From Deltaproteobacteria bacterium (GTDB taxonomy: Bacteria; Desulfobacterota_D; UBA1144; Nemesobacterales; JAJCZQ01): a stretch of 64,000 nucleotides of DNA. The translations under genes were made by a program, and so were the position numbers. Position 1 is the stretch's first letter. Each line of letters begins with the position of its first letter. The stretch covers positions 27,862 to 91,861 of the forward strand of contig JAJCZQ010000027.1 of the NCBI GenBank assembly GCA_029262335.1, given 5' to 3'. The notes under the pieces are model-generated. The model did not search any database, was not told the origin of the DNA, and saw nothing but the letters and a program-made list of their open reading frames with translations. Positions 43,361 to 52,832 of this stretch are shown piece after piece.

Positions 43361-44977
43361 TCAAACCGCGGATGATACATATTTTTTCTTTAGTTTGTTC
43401 CTTATTATAATTGCCGTTAAGTTCAATACCACCACTATTAATATAAGTAACAGTGCTGTCGTATAAACCATGGGTTTTGCCGCTTCCACGTTTGGTGACT
43501 GGAAACCCACATCGTAAATATGAAATCCAAGGTGCATAAATTTTCTTTCAAGGTGAACAAATGGGAAATTGCCGTCAATCGGAAGATCGGGTGCAAGCTT
43601 TACAACCCCAGTGATCATTAACGGTGCCACTTCCCCTGTGGCCCTGGCTATAGCAAGTATAAGCCCTGTCAATATCGCAGGCAGGGCACTTGGAATAATT
43701 ACTGTCCATACAGTTTCAAATTTTGTTGCCCCAAGAGCAAGCGAACCGTCTTTGATATTTTTAGGGACCGCTGCAAGCCCTTCTTCGGTTGCCACAATCA
43801 CAACCGGCACGGTAAGCAGCGCCAGCGTAAGCGATGCCCACAGTATTCCCCCAGTACCAAATGTTGGGGTTGGAAGTGCTTCACTATAAAAAACATTATC
43901 AATTATTCCGCCCATACCGTATAGAAAAAATCCAACTCCAAATACACCAAACACAATTGATGGCACACCTGCGAGGTTGTTTACACATATCCTTACAAGC
44001 CTTACAAAAAATCCCTGTTTAGAATATTCCCTGAGATAAAGGGCCGCAAGAATACCAAAAGGCATCACAACAATACTCATGATAATTACCATGAATACGG
44101 TACCGAATATTGCCGGAAACACTCCGCCCTCAGTATTGGCCTCTCTTGGGTTTGCCGATACGAATTCCCACATTTTTGAAAAGTAATGACCAAGCTTGGC
44201 AAAAAATCCCATTGAATTGGGCTCAAATGCCCTTACGAGCGTCCCGGCCGGCATAGTTTTATCTGTGCCGTCGACAGAGCTCATGACAACTTTGTTCTCG
44301 TTTAACCGGCTGTATAAAGTAGAAAGTGTCTCTTCTTTTTCTTTATATTTTGCTTCTTCTTTTTTTATTTTATTATTCAGGTCTCTTACCTTTGCCTGGT
44401 CTGTATTCCCGGAAAGTTCAAGTCCCCTTATTTTTAGCCTGAGGTTTTCAATTTTGTAATTAATGTCACCGATTTCACTTTTCTCAATATGATGAATTTT
44501 GCCGTTTATTTTATTGGCATTATTAATAAGTCCCCTGAGTTGGGAAAACGCTTCTTTGCTTTCACCCGGAATAATATTTCCATTAATATTAAGTTCCTTC
44601 AGGAACCCGTAAAAATTACCCCATTCCCTTCTTTCAAGGACTATTGCGTTTTTGGGAAATTCTGCACTTTTAATTTTATCGTCATCTACCCATGTAAAAT
44701 CGAGACCATAAAGGTCACGATTACCTATTTTCAGCCTGGTTCTGTATTCCTTTATGTTTTTATCACCCATCTGCGGGATGGCTTCGTTTCCGGCATACTG
44801 GCCAAGATATACCTGTCCGTTAGTGAGTTTTATTTCCACAACGTCTGCTGGCCAGAAAAACCCCAGGGCTTTTGTTGCAATAAGAAACAAAAGGCCGGCA
44901 ATCATAAGCAGGCTGAACATAAGTGATAGCCCTGTCATCCATATATATGCGTCGCCGCTTTTAAATAAACCTTTCAT
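43361..44977 (-). CDS. pstA: phosphate ABC transporter permease PstA (extended)
   Basis: The 538-residue protein is nearly twice as long as E. coli PstA (about 300). An N-terminal membrane helix at about 12-36 is followed by a large soluble region (about 45-255) with a coiled-coil segment (KIENLRLKIRGLELSGNTD to YKEKEETLSTLYSRL). The C-terminal half is the canonical ABC permease with EYSKQGFFVRLVRICVNNLA and the EAA-like loop ALGATKFETVWTVIIPSALP. It forms the membrane channel with PstC. Extended PstA proteins are known from gammaproteobacteria such as Vibrio and Pseudomonas. ATG at 44977 has GGAG upstream and lies 15 bp after the pstC stop. Confidence 0.93.
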   Translation of the reverse strand: MKGLFKSGDAYIWMTGLSLMFSLLMIAGLLFLIATKALGFFWPADVVEIKLTNGQVYLGQYAGNEAIPQMGDKNIKEYRTRLKIGNRDLYGLDFTWVDDDKIKSAEFPKNAIVLERREWGNFYGFLKELNINGNIIPGESKEAFSQLRGLINNANKINGKIHHIEKSEIGDINYKIENLRLKIRGLELSGNTDQAKVRDLNNKIKKEEAKYKEKEETLSTLYSRLNENKVVMSSVDGTDKTMPAGTLVRAFEPNSMGFFAKLGHYFSKMWEFVSANPREANTEGGVFPAIFGTVFMVIIMSIVVMPFGILAALYLREYSKQGFFVRLVRICVNNLAGVPSIVFGVFGVGFFLYGMGGIIDNVFYSEALPTPTFGTGGILWASLTLALLTVPVVIVATEEGLAAVPKNIKDGSLALGATKFETVWTVIIPSALPAILTGLILAIARATGEVAPLMITGVVKLAPDLPIDGNFPFVHLERKFMHLGFHIYDVGFQSPNVEAAKPMVYTTALLLILIVVVLNLTAIIIRNKLKKKYVSSAV

Positions 44978-44992
44978 TAAAAATGACTCCTG

Positions 44993-47281
44993 CTACAACT
45001 GCCCATATTTTTTCCTTAGTCTTTGCCTTAATATTTCCGCAAGTGTGTTCAATAAAAATGTAAAAAAGAACAGTATGAGGGCAGCTAAAAATAGTATTCT
45101 GTAAAGTGTGCCGCCGTGTGGTGCTTCCGGAAGTTCCACTGCAATATTTGCTGACAGTGCCCTGAAGCCATTAAAGAAGCTCCAGTCCATAACAGGGGTG
45201 TTGCCGGTAGCCATAAGCACAATCATAGTTTCGCCTACGGCCCTTCCAAGCCCGATCATAACTGCTGAGAAAATACCGGGGCTGGCAGAGGGAAGTACAA
45301 TATTTATGGCCGTCTGCCACCTGCTTGCTCCGAGTGCAAGAGATCCGGAGGTAAGATTATTCGGTACACTTGATAGTGCATCTTCTGAAATTGTAAAAAT
45401 TATTGGTATTACTGCAAATCCCATTGCAAAACCCACAATAAGTGCATTTCGTTGGTCATACTGAATGCCAAGAACTTCATAAAACCAGGTCTTGTAATCA
45501 CCGCCAAACAGTACGCCTTCAATTGACGTGTTTAACCCGAGACAAATTAGAATTCCCACTATAATAATGGGTATAAGAAAATAAAGTTCAGTCCCAATCC
45601 TTAATTTACCTTTAATGGTAACCGGGACTTTTTGCCAGATAAAAACAGCAATTATTGTAATAAGCGGTATTACTACAAACATGGCAAATACAGCGGGAAA
45701 TATTTTTTCAAATTTGGGTGCAAGCCATAGCCCTGCAAAAAATCCAAGGACAACACTAGGGAGGGCTGCCATAATTTCAATTATAGGCTTAATCTTATTC
45801 CTGTGATTTGGGTGCATAAACTGTGAAACACATATTGCACTCAATATGGCAAGAGGTATTGCAAAAAGTAATGCGTAAAACGCACCTTTCAGAGTTCCGT
45901 AAATTAAAGGCGTAAGGCTGAACTTCGGTTCAAATTCGTCTGTTCCCCCGGTTGACTGCCAGACGTATTCAGGATCTGAATAGCCTTCGTACCACACTTT
46001 ACCGAACAGTGTTTTAAAGTTTGTTTCGGGATGCGGATTATCGATTGACCAGTGATTGACCTTTCCGTCTTTATCAACTACCACAACACCGTTTGCACGC
46101 GGAGCAAAGGTTATGGAATTATAGTCCTTGCCTTCACCGTTAAATAAAGCCTGCCGGGTCTGTGTAGTAGTATGGTAAACACCCACATTTCCCTGGTCAT
46201 CATTAGCTACAAAGCCCCTGTCCCGCGGCGAATTTGCGAAACCCGTAACAGTGCTTTCCAGTTTTGGCATTTCATGCACTCTTGTTAATACAGGTTTACC
46301 CTGAGCGTTCCCAATTGGAAACCAGACACTGATATTACCATCGCTGTCACCTACAAATAGTGACCTGCTGCCTATTAATAATCCAAGTGATGTAACACCA
46401 GTTTTTGGGTTTGAAGTTGCTGTAATTACTTCCTGAAGTTCGGGATTAAATTTATTTCTGATATTCCAGTTATAGATTTTTCCGTCTGAAGTACCTGCAT
46501 ATACGTTGTTGAGAAATGAATCAATTTCTATTGTTTGTATACTCTCAGGATTAACCTGGTCTGTTAAATCGACACTGTTTGTAATGGACTCTTCCTGATC
46601 CATAAACTCATCGTCTGATACAGCAATTGAATGAAAAATAAATTTGTTAGTATCAGTAACATAGGCAGTGACGGAAGATCCGCCGTATTCCCCTTTTTGA
46701 AAACCAAATAATTTTACCGATTCATCACCAACTTTAATTGGGTCGGACTTTATTATCTGGGGTAATATAGTCCTGTCGTTGTTCTCATCAAAAGTGATGT
46801 TGTATTTCAGTGAGAAGGGTATTATCCATCCAAGGCTGGTAGCTATTGCATATTCCTTGTTGTTGTCTGAAGTAAAGGTCGAAGTAACTTCGCCTTCCTC
46901 CTCCTGGTTTACAAGATGCACCTCGCTAACAAGCGACCCGTCCTTAAGGCTTACAAAACTTGCAACCCCCTGCTGGTCCAGAAGAAACGCAATCTCCGTA
47001 TATTCTTCCGTACCAACCAAAAGAATATTGCTGGTCTTTCCAAAATCAGAAGGTGCTTTTTCAACTGTAAAGGTATTGGCAAGCTCGGTATTTGCGGATT
47101 GCCATAAAGGCAGTGTTTCTATACCTATGAAAAAAAGGATTGCTACAATACATATTATGATACCAACACCGCCGGCAGCAACTACTCCGGTGGCTAATTT
47201 GTCATAAAACATGCGTTTATCAACCACTTTTTGCTTAATAGCTTTGTTATTTAAGTCTTTTATGTTTGGAGTAGAAGACAT
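44993..47281 (-). CDS. pstC: phosphate ABC transporter permease PstC (extended)
   Basis: The 762-residue protein has a first membrane helix at about 30-55 and a large soluble insertion (about 60-455) with beta-propeller-like repeats such as NNVYAGTSDGKIYNWNI and LFVGDSDGNISVWFP. The canonical permease half follows with the loop ALGASRWQTAINIVLPSASP near the C-terminus. E. coli PstC has about 320 residues, so the soluble domain is the extra part and probably faces the periplasm. It forms the channel with PstA. It follows pstS after a terminator-like hairpin, so levels are probably lower than PstS. Confidence 0.92.
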   Translation of the reverse strand: MSSTPNIKDLNNKAIKQKVVDKRMFYDKLATGVVAAGGVGIIICIVAILFFIGIETLPLWQSANTELANTFTVEKAPSDFGKTSNILLVGTEEYTEIAFLLDQQGVASFVSLKDGSLVSEVHLVNQEEEGEVTSTFTSDNNKEYAIATSLGWIIPFSLKYNITFDENNDRTILPQIIKSDPIKVGDESVKLFGFQKGEYGGSSVTAYVTDTNKFIFHSIAVSDDEFMDQEESITNSVDLTDQVNPESIQTIEIDSFLNNVYAGTSDGKIYNWNIRNKFNPELQEVITATSNPKTGVTSLGLLIGSRSLFVGDSDGNISVWFPIGNAQGKPVLTRVHEMPKLESTVTGFANSPRDRGFVANDDQGNVGVYHTTTQTRQALFNGEGKDYNSITFAPRANGVVVVDKDGKVNHWSIDNPHPETNFKTLFGKVWYEGYSDPEYVWQSTGGTDEFEPKFSLTPLIYGTLKGAFYALLFAIPLAILSAICVSQFMHPNHRNKIKPIIEIMAALPSVVLGFFAGLWLAPKFEKIFPAVFAMFVVIPLITIIAVFIWQKVPVTIKGKLRIGTELYFLIPIIIVGILICLGLNTSIEGVLFGGDYKTWFYEVLGIQYDQRNALIVGFAMGFAVIPIIFTISEDALSSVPNNLTSGSLALGASRWQTAINIVLPSASPGIFSAVMIGLGRAVGETMIVLMATGNTPVMDWSFFNGFRALSANIAVELPEAPHGGTLYRILFLAALILFFFTFLLNTLAEILRQRLRKKYGQL

Positions 47282-47309
47282 ATCAGGTTGTATTACTTCC
47301 TGGGAAAAT

Positions 47310-47341
47310 AAACCCCGGGGTTCTTAATGAACCCGGGGTTT
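47310..47341 (-). terminator. attenuator-like hairpin between pstS and pstC
   Basis: AACCCCGGG-(G)-TTC at 47311-47323 pairs with GAACCCGGGGTT at 47329-47340, with one bulged G and a 5-base loop, and a T-rich tail follows on the minus strand. It lies 34 bp after the pstS stop and before pstC. Partial read-through would give more PstS than PstC, as in other pst operons. Confidence 0.82.
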
Positions 47342-47374
47342 TTGGTATTTTTATTTTTTAACATAAATGAAATC

Positions 47375-48352
47375 TTAGCTTTCAACAATAGCCCTTAATT
47401 CTGCTACTTTTTCTGCCGGAAGTGGCAGGTAACCGTCTTTTACAACTATCTCCTGTCCTTCCTTGCTTAAAATATAAAGCAGGAACTGTTTTCTTACAGG
47501 ATCGAGTTGTTTATTGGGCGCCTTGTTAACATAAAGGTAAAGATATCTTCCTAGCGGGTATTTACCACTTACAACATTTGCAAGTTCAGGTGCTGCGCAT
47601 TCACCTTTTTTCTTGGAAAGTTCGATTGCTTTTACTCCGGAGGTTTTATAGCCGATTCCGCTGTATCCGATTGAATAAATATCTTCTGTGATTCCCTGCA
47701 CAACTGAAGCAGAGCCCGGCTGTTCTTTTACTGTGTCTTTGTAATCACCTTTACAAAGTGCTTTTTTCTTAAAGTAGCCGTAAGTCCCTGAAGCAGAGTT
47801 TCTGCCGAAAATACTGATTGGCTTATTTACCCACTGGCCGCCAAGACCTGCCTGGTCCCAGGTTTTTAAATCTTTCGCCCCACCGCAGTTTCTGGTTTTT
47901 GAAAATATTGCATCTATCTGCTCGATGGAAAGACAACTTACAGGGTTGTCCTTGTTTACATAAACAGCAAGTGTGTCTATTGATGTTGGCATTGCAGTTG
48001 GCTTATAACCTGCTGCTTTTTCGAATTCATCAATCTCTTTGTCTTTCATTTTTCTTGACATTGGTCCGAACTGGGAAACCCCTTCAATAAGGGCAGGTGG
48101 TGCAGTGCTCGATCCTTTACCTTCAATCTGGCACCTTACGTTTGGATAGTATTTATTAAACCCTTCACACCACAGTGTCATAAGGTTGTTCATAGTGTCT
48201 GAACCTACACTATTAATATTTCCTGAAACTCCACTTACTTTTGAGTAAGTAGGTATTGCTGCATCAACCTCTACAACCTGAGCAAAGCCCTTGCCAACGC
48301 CCAACAGTAGTACCAGTGCTGCAACTGCGAGAGTAATCCTCACCATATTCAT
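47375..48352 (-). CDS. pstS: phosphate-binding protein PstS
   Basis: The 325-residue protein has a signal peptide ([21 protein letters not shown]) and a type-2 periplasmic binding fold. Phosphate-site segments are [20 protein letters not shown] near 47-62, [22 protein letters not shown] near 78-98 and [18 protein letters not shown] near 183-200. It captures phosphate in the periplasm for PstCAB. It leads the operon and has tandem 11-bp GTTAAG repeats upstream. The sequence lacks a lipobox, so it is soluble. Confidence 0.95.
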   Translation of the reverse strand: MNMVRITLAVAALVLLLGVGKGFAQVVEVDAAIPTYSKVSGVSGNINSVGSDTMNNLMTLWCEGFNKYYPNVRCQIEGKGSSTAPPALIEGVSQFGPMSRKMKDKEIDEFEKAAGYKPTAMPTSIDTLAVYVNKDNPVSCLSIEQIDAIFSKTRNCGGAKDLKTWDQAGLGGQWVNKPISIFGRNSASGTYGYFKKKALCKGDYKDTVKEQPGSASVVQGITEDIYSIGYSGIGYKTSGVKAIELSKKKGECAAPELANVVSGKYPLGRYLYLYVNKAPNKQLDPVRKQFLLYILSKEGQEIVVKDGYLPLPAEKVAELRAIVES

Positions 48353-48378
48353 AATATTTAAACCTCCGTGTATTTGTT

Positions 48379-48384
48379 ATTCTA
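48379..48384 (-). promoter_or_regulatory. candidate -10 element of pstS
   Basis: TAGAAT on the minus strand at 48384-48379 lies 20 bp beyond the last perfect CTTAAC unit and 9 bp beyond a degenerate one. This is the expected distance for a Pho box acting in place of a -35 element. Short motif, so moderate confidence. Confidence 0.5.
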
Positions 48385-48404
48385 CTTAATTTAACTTTAG
48401 AAAT

Positions 48405-48421
48405 GTTAAGATTCCGTTAAG
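48405..48421 (-). promoter_or_regulatory. candidate Pho box upstream of pstS
   Basis: GTTAAG at 48405-48410 and 48416-48421 (CTTAAC-N5-CTTAACATTT on the pstS strand) repeat with an 11-bp period. A degenerate unit ATTAAC follows in phase at 48427-48432. The same pattern occurs between the porin and phoB, and both target genes are typical Pho regulon members. Confidence 0.72.
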
Positions 48422-48552
48422 AAATAATTAACCGGTAATTAATGGTAATTGTGCTGTTTTTACGATTTAATTTTTAAGAATAAAAAACTGTTGGAATAAT
48501 ACTTTTTAGTTAACTGATTTAGGCAGTTTTTTGGGCTGTAATTAATACAATG

Positions 48553-49419
48553 TTACTTAAAGTTAATCTTGTTATTAGGGGCTTTTTTTGAAGTGTTATA
48601 CACCCTCATTGCTTCAGGCATATACCTCTGAAGATTTGCAATCCTGGTACCGTTATCAGGATGTGTTGATAAAAATTCGGGCGGCCTCTGGCTGTTTTTG
48701 GTAGCTTCAGCCATTCTCTGCCAGAAAAGTACTGATTCTCTTGGATCGTAACCTGCCCTTGCCATGTATATAAGGCCTATCCTGTCTGCTTCTGATTCCT
48801 GTGACCTGCTAAAGGGAAGTATTCCGCCTACCTGCACACCTACTCCGTAAGCCTGCATAATCCCGTAAGTTACATTAGGGTCCATTCCCGAACCGCCAAG
48901 CGCTGCTGCAAGCCCTACCGCGCCTATCTGGGAAAGCAGTCCTGCTGTAATTCTTTCACCGCCGTGCCTTGCTGTTGCGTGCCCTACTTCGTGGCTCATT
49001 ACGGTTGCAAGTCCGGCATCCGTCTGCGCTACTTTTAATATCCCGGTATAAACACCAATCTTTCCGCCCGGAAGTGCAAAAGCATTTATTGTCTTATCTT
49101 CATCTATTACAGTGTATTCCCATTCAAAATCGGGCCTTTCGGCAACTGCTGCAATCCTGTCGGCTACTCTTTTAACCGCTGCATTGTATTCGGGATTTTT
49201 GGAGACCTTGGAACCTTTTACCACTTCAGAATAGGCAACATTGCCCATCTGCATTTCCTGGTCCTGGGATACAAGTATAAGTTGGTTTCTTCCTGTAATT
49301 GGCGCCTTGGTACAGGCATAGGTAAATAGCAGTATAAAAACTACGGTGAATGAAACTTTTAATATTCTTGATTTGAACACTTTTTTAATATTCATACCGG
49401 TCATATTAACAATATACAC
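48553..49419 (-). CDS. M48 family metalloprotease lipoprotein
   Basis: The 288-residue protein has a hydrophobic export segment ending in a lipobox (LLFTYAC, Cys36) and an M48 catalytic core. The zinc motif HEVGH lies near residue 142 and the third ligand Glu is probably in RSQESEADRIGLIYMARAGY. The segment VYTGILKVAQTDAGLATVMS before HEVGH is typical of the LoiP/YcaL/BepA-type periplasmic M48 proteases. It is likely anchored to the outer membrane and involved in envelope protein quality control. The GTG start at 49419 may be replaced by ATG at 49404 or 49395, because the signal sequence proper begins MNIKKVFKS. Confidence 0.88.
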   Translation of the reverse strand: MYIVNMTGMNIKKVFKSRILKVSFTVVFILLFTYACTKAPITGRNQLILVSQDQEMQMGNVAYSEVVKGSKVSKNPEYNAAVKRVADRIAAVAERPDFEWEYTVIDEDKTINAFALPGGKIGVYTGILKVAQTDAGLATVMSHEVGHATARHGGERITAGLLSQIGAVGLAAALGGSGMDPNVTYGIMQAYGVGVQVGGILPFSRSQESEADRIGLIYMARAGYDPRESVLFWQRMAEATKNSQRPPEFLSTHPDNGTRIANLQRYMPEAMRVYNTSKKAPNNKINFK

Positions 49420-49431
49420 AAAAATAAAGAA

Positions 49432-49450
49432 GCAGGAACCAAAATCCTGC
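49432..49450 (-). terminator. probable terminator of the aminotransferase gene
   Basis: GCAGGA at 49432-49437 pairs with TCCTGC at 49445-49450, extendable through flanking AAGA/TCTT with one mismatch. T-rich sequence follows on the minus strand. It lies 20 bp after the stop of the aminotransferase gene. Confidence 0.78.
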
Positions 49451-49469
49451 CTCTTATATTTTTTAGTTA

Positions 49470-50645
49470 TTAGCTTAAATCACATTCTTTAATTCTTTTG
49501 AGACCTTCAATGATATCTTCATCAGCACATGCGTAAGTTATCCTCACAAATCCTTCACCCTGGCTTCCGAATGCAGTCCCTGCCACTACGGCAACTCCTG
49601 CCCTTTCGACAAGCCTGTCGGTAAATTCCTGTGAAGTAAGTCCCGTGCCGCTGATGTCTGCAAATGCATAAAAAGCGCCGTCAGGTGAATCACATGTTAT
49701 TCCGTCGATTTCATTTAGTCCGTTAACCATAAGGTCTCTTTTGTTTTGAAGCAGAACGAGTTTTTCTTCAACCCAGGTCTGCTGACCTGTAATAGCAGAA
49801 GTTGCAGCTTTTTGAATAAATGCAGCAACATTGGTTATCGAATCCTGAAGGAATATCGAAAGTTTATCAATAACGGGTTTAGGGGCCACGGTCCAGCCAA
49901 TTCTCCAGCCGGTCATTGCCCAGGTCTTTGAAAATGTATCAATCACAATCACCCTGTCACGAATCTCTTCAATAGCACAGATTGAAAGATGTGGTTTACC
50001 AAAGGTAACCTGTGAGAAAATCTCATCCGATATTATCATTACCTGAGGGTGCCTCTGCAGCATATCCGCAATTTCCTGTGGGTTTTCCACAAGGTGTCCA
50101 TTTGGCCTCTGAGGTGTGTTGATAATTACAAGTTTTGTTTTAGGTGTAATTAACTTTTCCAGCTCTTCGACGTTGAACTGCCAGTCAGGTTTTGTAAGCG
50201 GAGTGTGTTTAATTACAGCATTAGTATATTTTGCCCATACTTCATCCGGCGGATAACCCGGGTTAGGGAAAATAACTTCGTCACCATCTTCAAGAAATGT
50301 AAGAAGGTTCATTGTTAAAGAGTGCTTTGCACCGGCTGTGACGATAACCTCTTCCGGTAACGTAGGCCTACCTCTTTTTGCCATCATATCGGCAATTGCC
50401 TGCCTGAGTTCCGGTAGTCCGGGTCCAGGGTCATATCTTACATAACCATCTCTTAGTGCTTGCTCAGTTGCATCAAGTACATGTTGTGGTGTTTCAAAAT
50501 CGGGCCCCTGGTAATCACCTTTTTCAAAGTGAATAATCTTCTTTCCTGTCTCCCTTTCCAGATCCCGTGCTACTCTCATACTTGCCCACTGTCTTGGTGG
50601 GACAAAGTGCTTAATTCTAGAGCTAAAAGGATAATCTATGCTCAT
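49470..50645 (-). CDS. class I/II pyridoxal-phosphate aminotransferase (aspartate aminotransferase-like)
   Basis: The 391-residue protein is a fold-type I PLP enzyme. Visible features are VTAGAKHSLTMNLLTFLEDG, FPNPGYPPDEVWAKY, the NTPQRPNGHLVE segment that binds the cofactor phosphate side, ISDEIFSQV with the PLP-contacting Asp, and IDTFSKTWAMTGWRIGW with the Schiff-base Lys near 237. The C-terminus carries the substrate Arg in GFVRITYA. It most likely uses aspartate, alanine or aromatic amino acids, and specificity cannot be fixed. It lies 79 bp downstream of a TetR gene on the same strand, so it may belong to that regulator's unit. Confidence 0.92.
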   Translation of the reverse strand: MSIDYPFSSRIKHFVPPRQWASMRVARDLERETGKKIIHFEKGDYQGPDFETPQHVLDATEQALRDGYVRYDPGPGLPELRQAIADMMAKRGRPTLPEEVIVTAGAKHSLTMNLLTFLEDGDEVIFPNPGYPPDEVWAKYTNAVIKHTPLTKPDWQFNVEELEKLITPKTKLVIINTPQRPNGHLVENPQEIADMLQRHPQVMIISDEIFSQVTFGKPHLSICAIEEIRDRVIVIDTFSKTWAMTGWRIGWTVAPKPVIDKLSIFLQDSITNVAAFIQKAATSAITGQQTWVEEKLVLLQNKRDLMVNGLNEIDGITCDSPDGAFYAFADISGTGLTSQEFTDRLVERAGVAVVAGTAFGSQGEGFVRITYACADEDIIEGLKRIKECDLS

Positions 50646-50724
50646 CGAATTGCCTCCTTAATCTATTTTCTAAGCTGTATTCATTCCAGAATGAAAGCTT
50701 ATTATTCATTTTTCAAACCCCTAC

Positions 50725-51342
50725 TCAGTGAAAAAGTCCTGAAGCAATTTCCGAGTACAGTTCTTCAGCGATTGCCTCAGGGCTTTTCTCAGGATCATAA
50801 AAAACCATCACTGCTCCAACAGCACCATAAAGAATCAATGCTGCAAGTTCAGTGTTGCCTGTCTTAAATGACCCCTCCTTAATACCTTTTTCAATAATTT
50901 TTTCGTATAGTTCGATTCTCCTGAGCCTCCACTTTTCTGTCAGGTCATGATGCTCCTGGATCAGGTGTGTTTCATCGCGGCTTAGGATCTTTAATACATC
51001 TATGTTTTCCCTGTAAAACTTTATAACAATTGCCAGAACTTTTTTTAATTTCTCAGGAGCCAGTGATGCAGTGTTTACCTCTTTATCAAGCAGTGCTTCA
51101 ATTGAACCAAACGTATGCTCAAGTATCTCAAGGTAAAGATTGTCCTTTGATGAGAAATAGAGGTAAATTGTCCCTTTTGCAACCCCAACTTTTTCCGCAA
51201 TTTCGTCCATTGTAACATCATGGAAACTTTTCTTCGAAAAAAGATTGGCTGCTATCTTAATTATATTGTTCTTCTTTACAACTCTTGAAGAAGCAATAGT
51301 TCTTTCATCTGTTTTGTTTTCAAGCTTAACTACTCTGGACAT
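50725..51342 (-). CDS. TetR/AcrR family transcriptional regulator (copy 1)
   Basis: The 205-residue protein has a TetR-type helix-turn-helix at about 22-68: IIKIAANLFSKKSFHDVTMDEI then EKVGVAKGTIYLYFSSKDNLY. A helical ligand-binding domain follows. A palindromic operator CTGACTAGTCAG lies 21 bp upstream of its ATG, implying autoregulation. The ligand is unknown. The divergent gene at 51468 (HTTM protein) begins 93 bp beyond the operator and may be controlled as well. Confidence 0.92.
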   Translation of the reverse strand: MSRVVKLENKTDERTIASSRVVKKNNIIKIAANLFSKKSFHDVTMDEIAEKVGVAKGTIYLYFSSKDNLYLEILEHTFGSIEALLDKEVNTASLAPEKLKKVLAIVIKFYRENIDVLKILSRDETHLIQEHHDLTEKWRLRRIELYEKIIEKGIKEGSFKTGNTELAALILYGAVGAVMVFYDPEKSPEAIAEELYSEIASGLFH

Positions 51343-51363
51343 TTACCCTCACCTAAAAATGAA

Positions 51364-51375
51364 CTGACTAGTCAG
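51364..51375. promoter_or_regulatory. palindromic TetR/AcrR-type operator
   Basis: CTGACTAGTCAG is a perfect 12-bp palindrome followed directly by TCAG, giving the overlapping TGACT/AGTCA half-sites seen at many TetR/AcrR operators. It sits between the TetR gene (start 51342) and the divergent HTTM gene (start 51468). Confidence 0.82.
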
Positions 51376-51467
51376 TCAGCACTAATACTATAATATTCCG
51401 CTTTTTTGTCAATAGTGCTGTTTATAATTTATAATAAGTAGAAATTTTATTTATACTGACAGGATAA

Positions 51468-52832
51468 TTGAACAATATAATCAGCTCTTTATTCAGGCCG
51501 GTAGATATCTCCTCAATAGTTTTTGTGAGAATTGCACTTGGTCTTTTACTATCTGTTAAAGTCGGTTCATATCTAATTACAGGATATATAGATCAGATTT
51601 GGCTCGAGCCGGATTTTCATTTTACATACTATGGGTTTCACTGGGTTAAGGTATTACCGGCAAACTATATGTATACTTTGGTTACGGGAGTTTCCGTATC
51701 TGCACTATTTATTGCTCTTGGACTGTTTTATAGAATTAGTACCATTGTTTTTTTTCTCGGTTTTTCGTACCTTTTCCTCCTGGATCAGGCAGTTTATCTA
51801 AACCACTACTATCTGGTAATTATTGTTTCATTTCTCATTATTTTTATTCCAGCACACAGGTACTTTTCCATTGATTCATTAATCTGGCCGAAAATTAAAA
51901 GAAATCATATAAGTTCCTGGTGCCTTTGGATATTGATGTTTCAAATCGGCCTGGTCTATTTCTATGGAGGAATAGCAAAATTAAACCTGGACTGGCTTCA
52001 GGGATGGCCCATGTGGCTGTGGATTGACGATTCAATTATTGATGCTCATGCAAACAAATATCTATTTGTTTATGTTATTTCTTATTTTGGGCTCTTATTT
52101 GACCTGTTTATCGTACCTTTACTGCTTTACAGAAGAACCAGGATATATGCATTTATTTTGGTAATAGTCTTTCACATGAGCAATAAGGTGTTATTCGACA
52201 TCGGAATTTTCCCATATATGTCAATTGTGTTAACTACCATTTATTTCTCTCCCGGGTGGCCGCGTAAAATATTTAGGAAATCTCTTATCACTGATAATTT
52301 GCCGGATTATAAACCACTCAATCCTGAGAGTTTAAATAAACCTCAAAAACTCCTGCTGATTATGCTGACAGTATTTGTAGTTTTTCAGGTTTTATTTCCT
52401 TTAAGACATATACTTTATCCCGGAAACGTAAGCTGGACAGAAGAAGGGCATAATTTTGCCTGGCATATGAAGCTGAGGGATAAAAACGGCAGTATTAAAT
52501 ACCAGATTCGAGACCCAAAGACCGGTAACAGCTGGGATTTAAACCCGGAAATATATCTTACAGAAAGACAACGAAGAAAACTTGCCACAAGGCCATATCT
52601 GGCAATCCAGTTTGCACATTATATAGAAAAACAGTTTAAAGATATGGGTTATGAAAATGTGGAAGTAAGGACAAGAGCAAGAGTTTCACTTAATGGAAGG
52701 AAAAAACAGCTTATTATTGATCCAAATACTGATTTAACAATGTATAGCGACTCACTAATGCCGGCAGAATGGATATTACCACTTACAAAACCACTAAGAC
52801 CCATTAAAATAGAAAAAAGACCTGACCCCTAA
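51468..52832 (+). CDS. HTTM-domain membrane protein, copy 2
   Basis: The 454-residue protein starts TTG and begins SLFRPVDISSIVFVRIALGL, the same start layout as the HTTM protein at 32668-34161. It has helices at about 15-40, 65-85, 88-110 and 115-130, then LWILMFQIGLVYFYGGIAKL and further helices to about 315. The soluble C-terminal domain contains GHNFAWHMKLRDKNGSIKY and ends KIEKRPDP. The HTTM/vitamin-K-carboxylase-like membrane family is clear; the reaction is unknown. The last codons and stop fall inside a repeat with AAAAGACCTGACCCCT, so the reading frame uses repeat sequence as its C-terminus. Confidence 0.82.
   Translation: MNNIISSLFRPVDISSIVFVRIALGLLLSVKVGSYLITGYIDQIWLEPDFHFTYYGFHWVKVLPANYMYTLVTGVSVSALFIALGLFYRISTIVFFLGFSYLFLLDQAVYLNHYYLVIIVSFLIIFIPAHRYFSIDSLIWPKIKRNHISSWCLWILMFQIGLVYFYGGIAKLNLDWLQGWPMWLWIDDSIIDAHANKYLFVYVISYFGLLFDLFIVPLLLYRRTRIYAFILVIVFHMSNKVLFDIGIFPYMSIVLTTIYFSPGWPRKIFRKSLITDNLPDYKPLNPESLNKPQKLLLIMLTVFVVFQVLFPLRHILYPGNVSWTEEGHNFAWHMKLRDKNGSIKYQIRDPKTGNSWDLNPEIYLTERQRRKLATRPYLAIQFAHYIEKQFKDMGYENVEVRTRARVSLNGRKKQLIIDPNTDLTMYSDSLMPAEWILPLTKPLRPIKIEKRPDP
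52815..52830. repeat. REP-like 16-bp motif, copy A
   Basis: AAAAGACCTGACCCCT is identical to 54450-54465. The reverse complement contains GGGGTCAGGTCTT, a motif I associate with REP elements next to REP-associated tyrosine transposases in many genomes. It forms the last codons of the HTTM gene. Confidence 0.62.
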
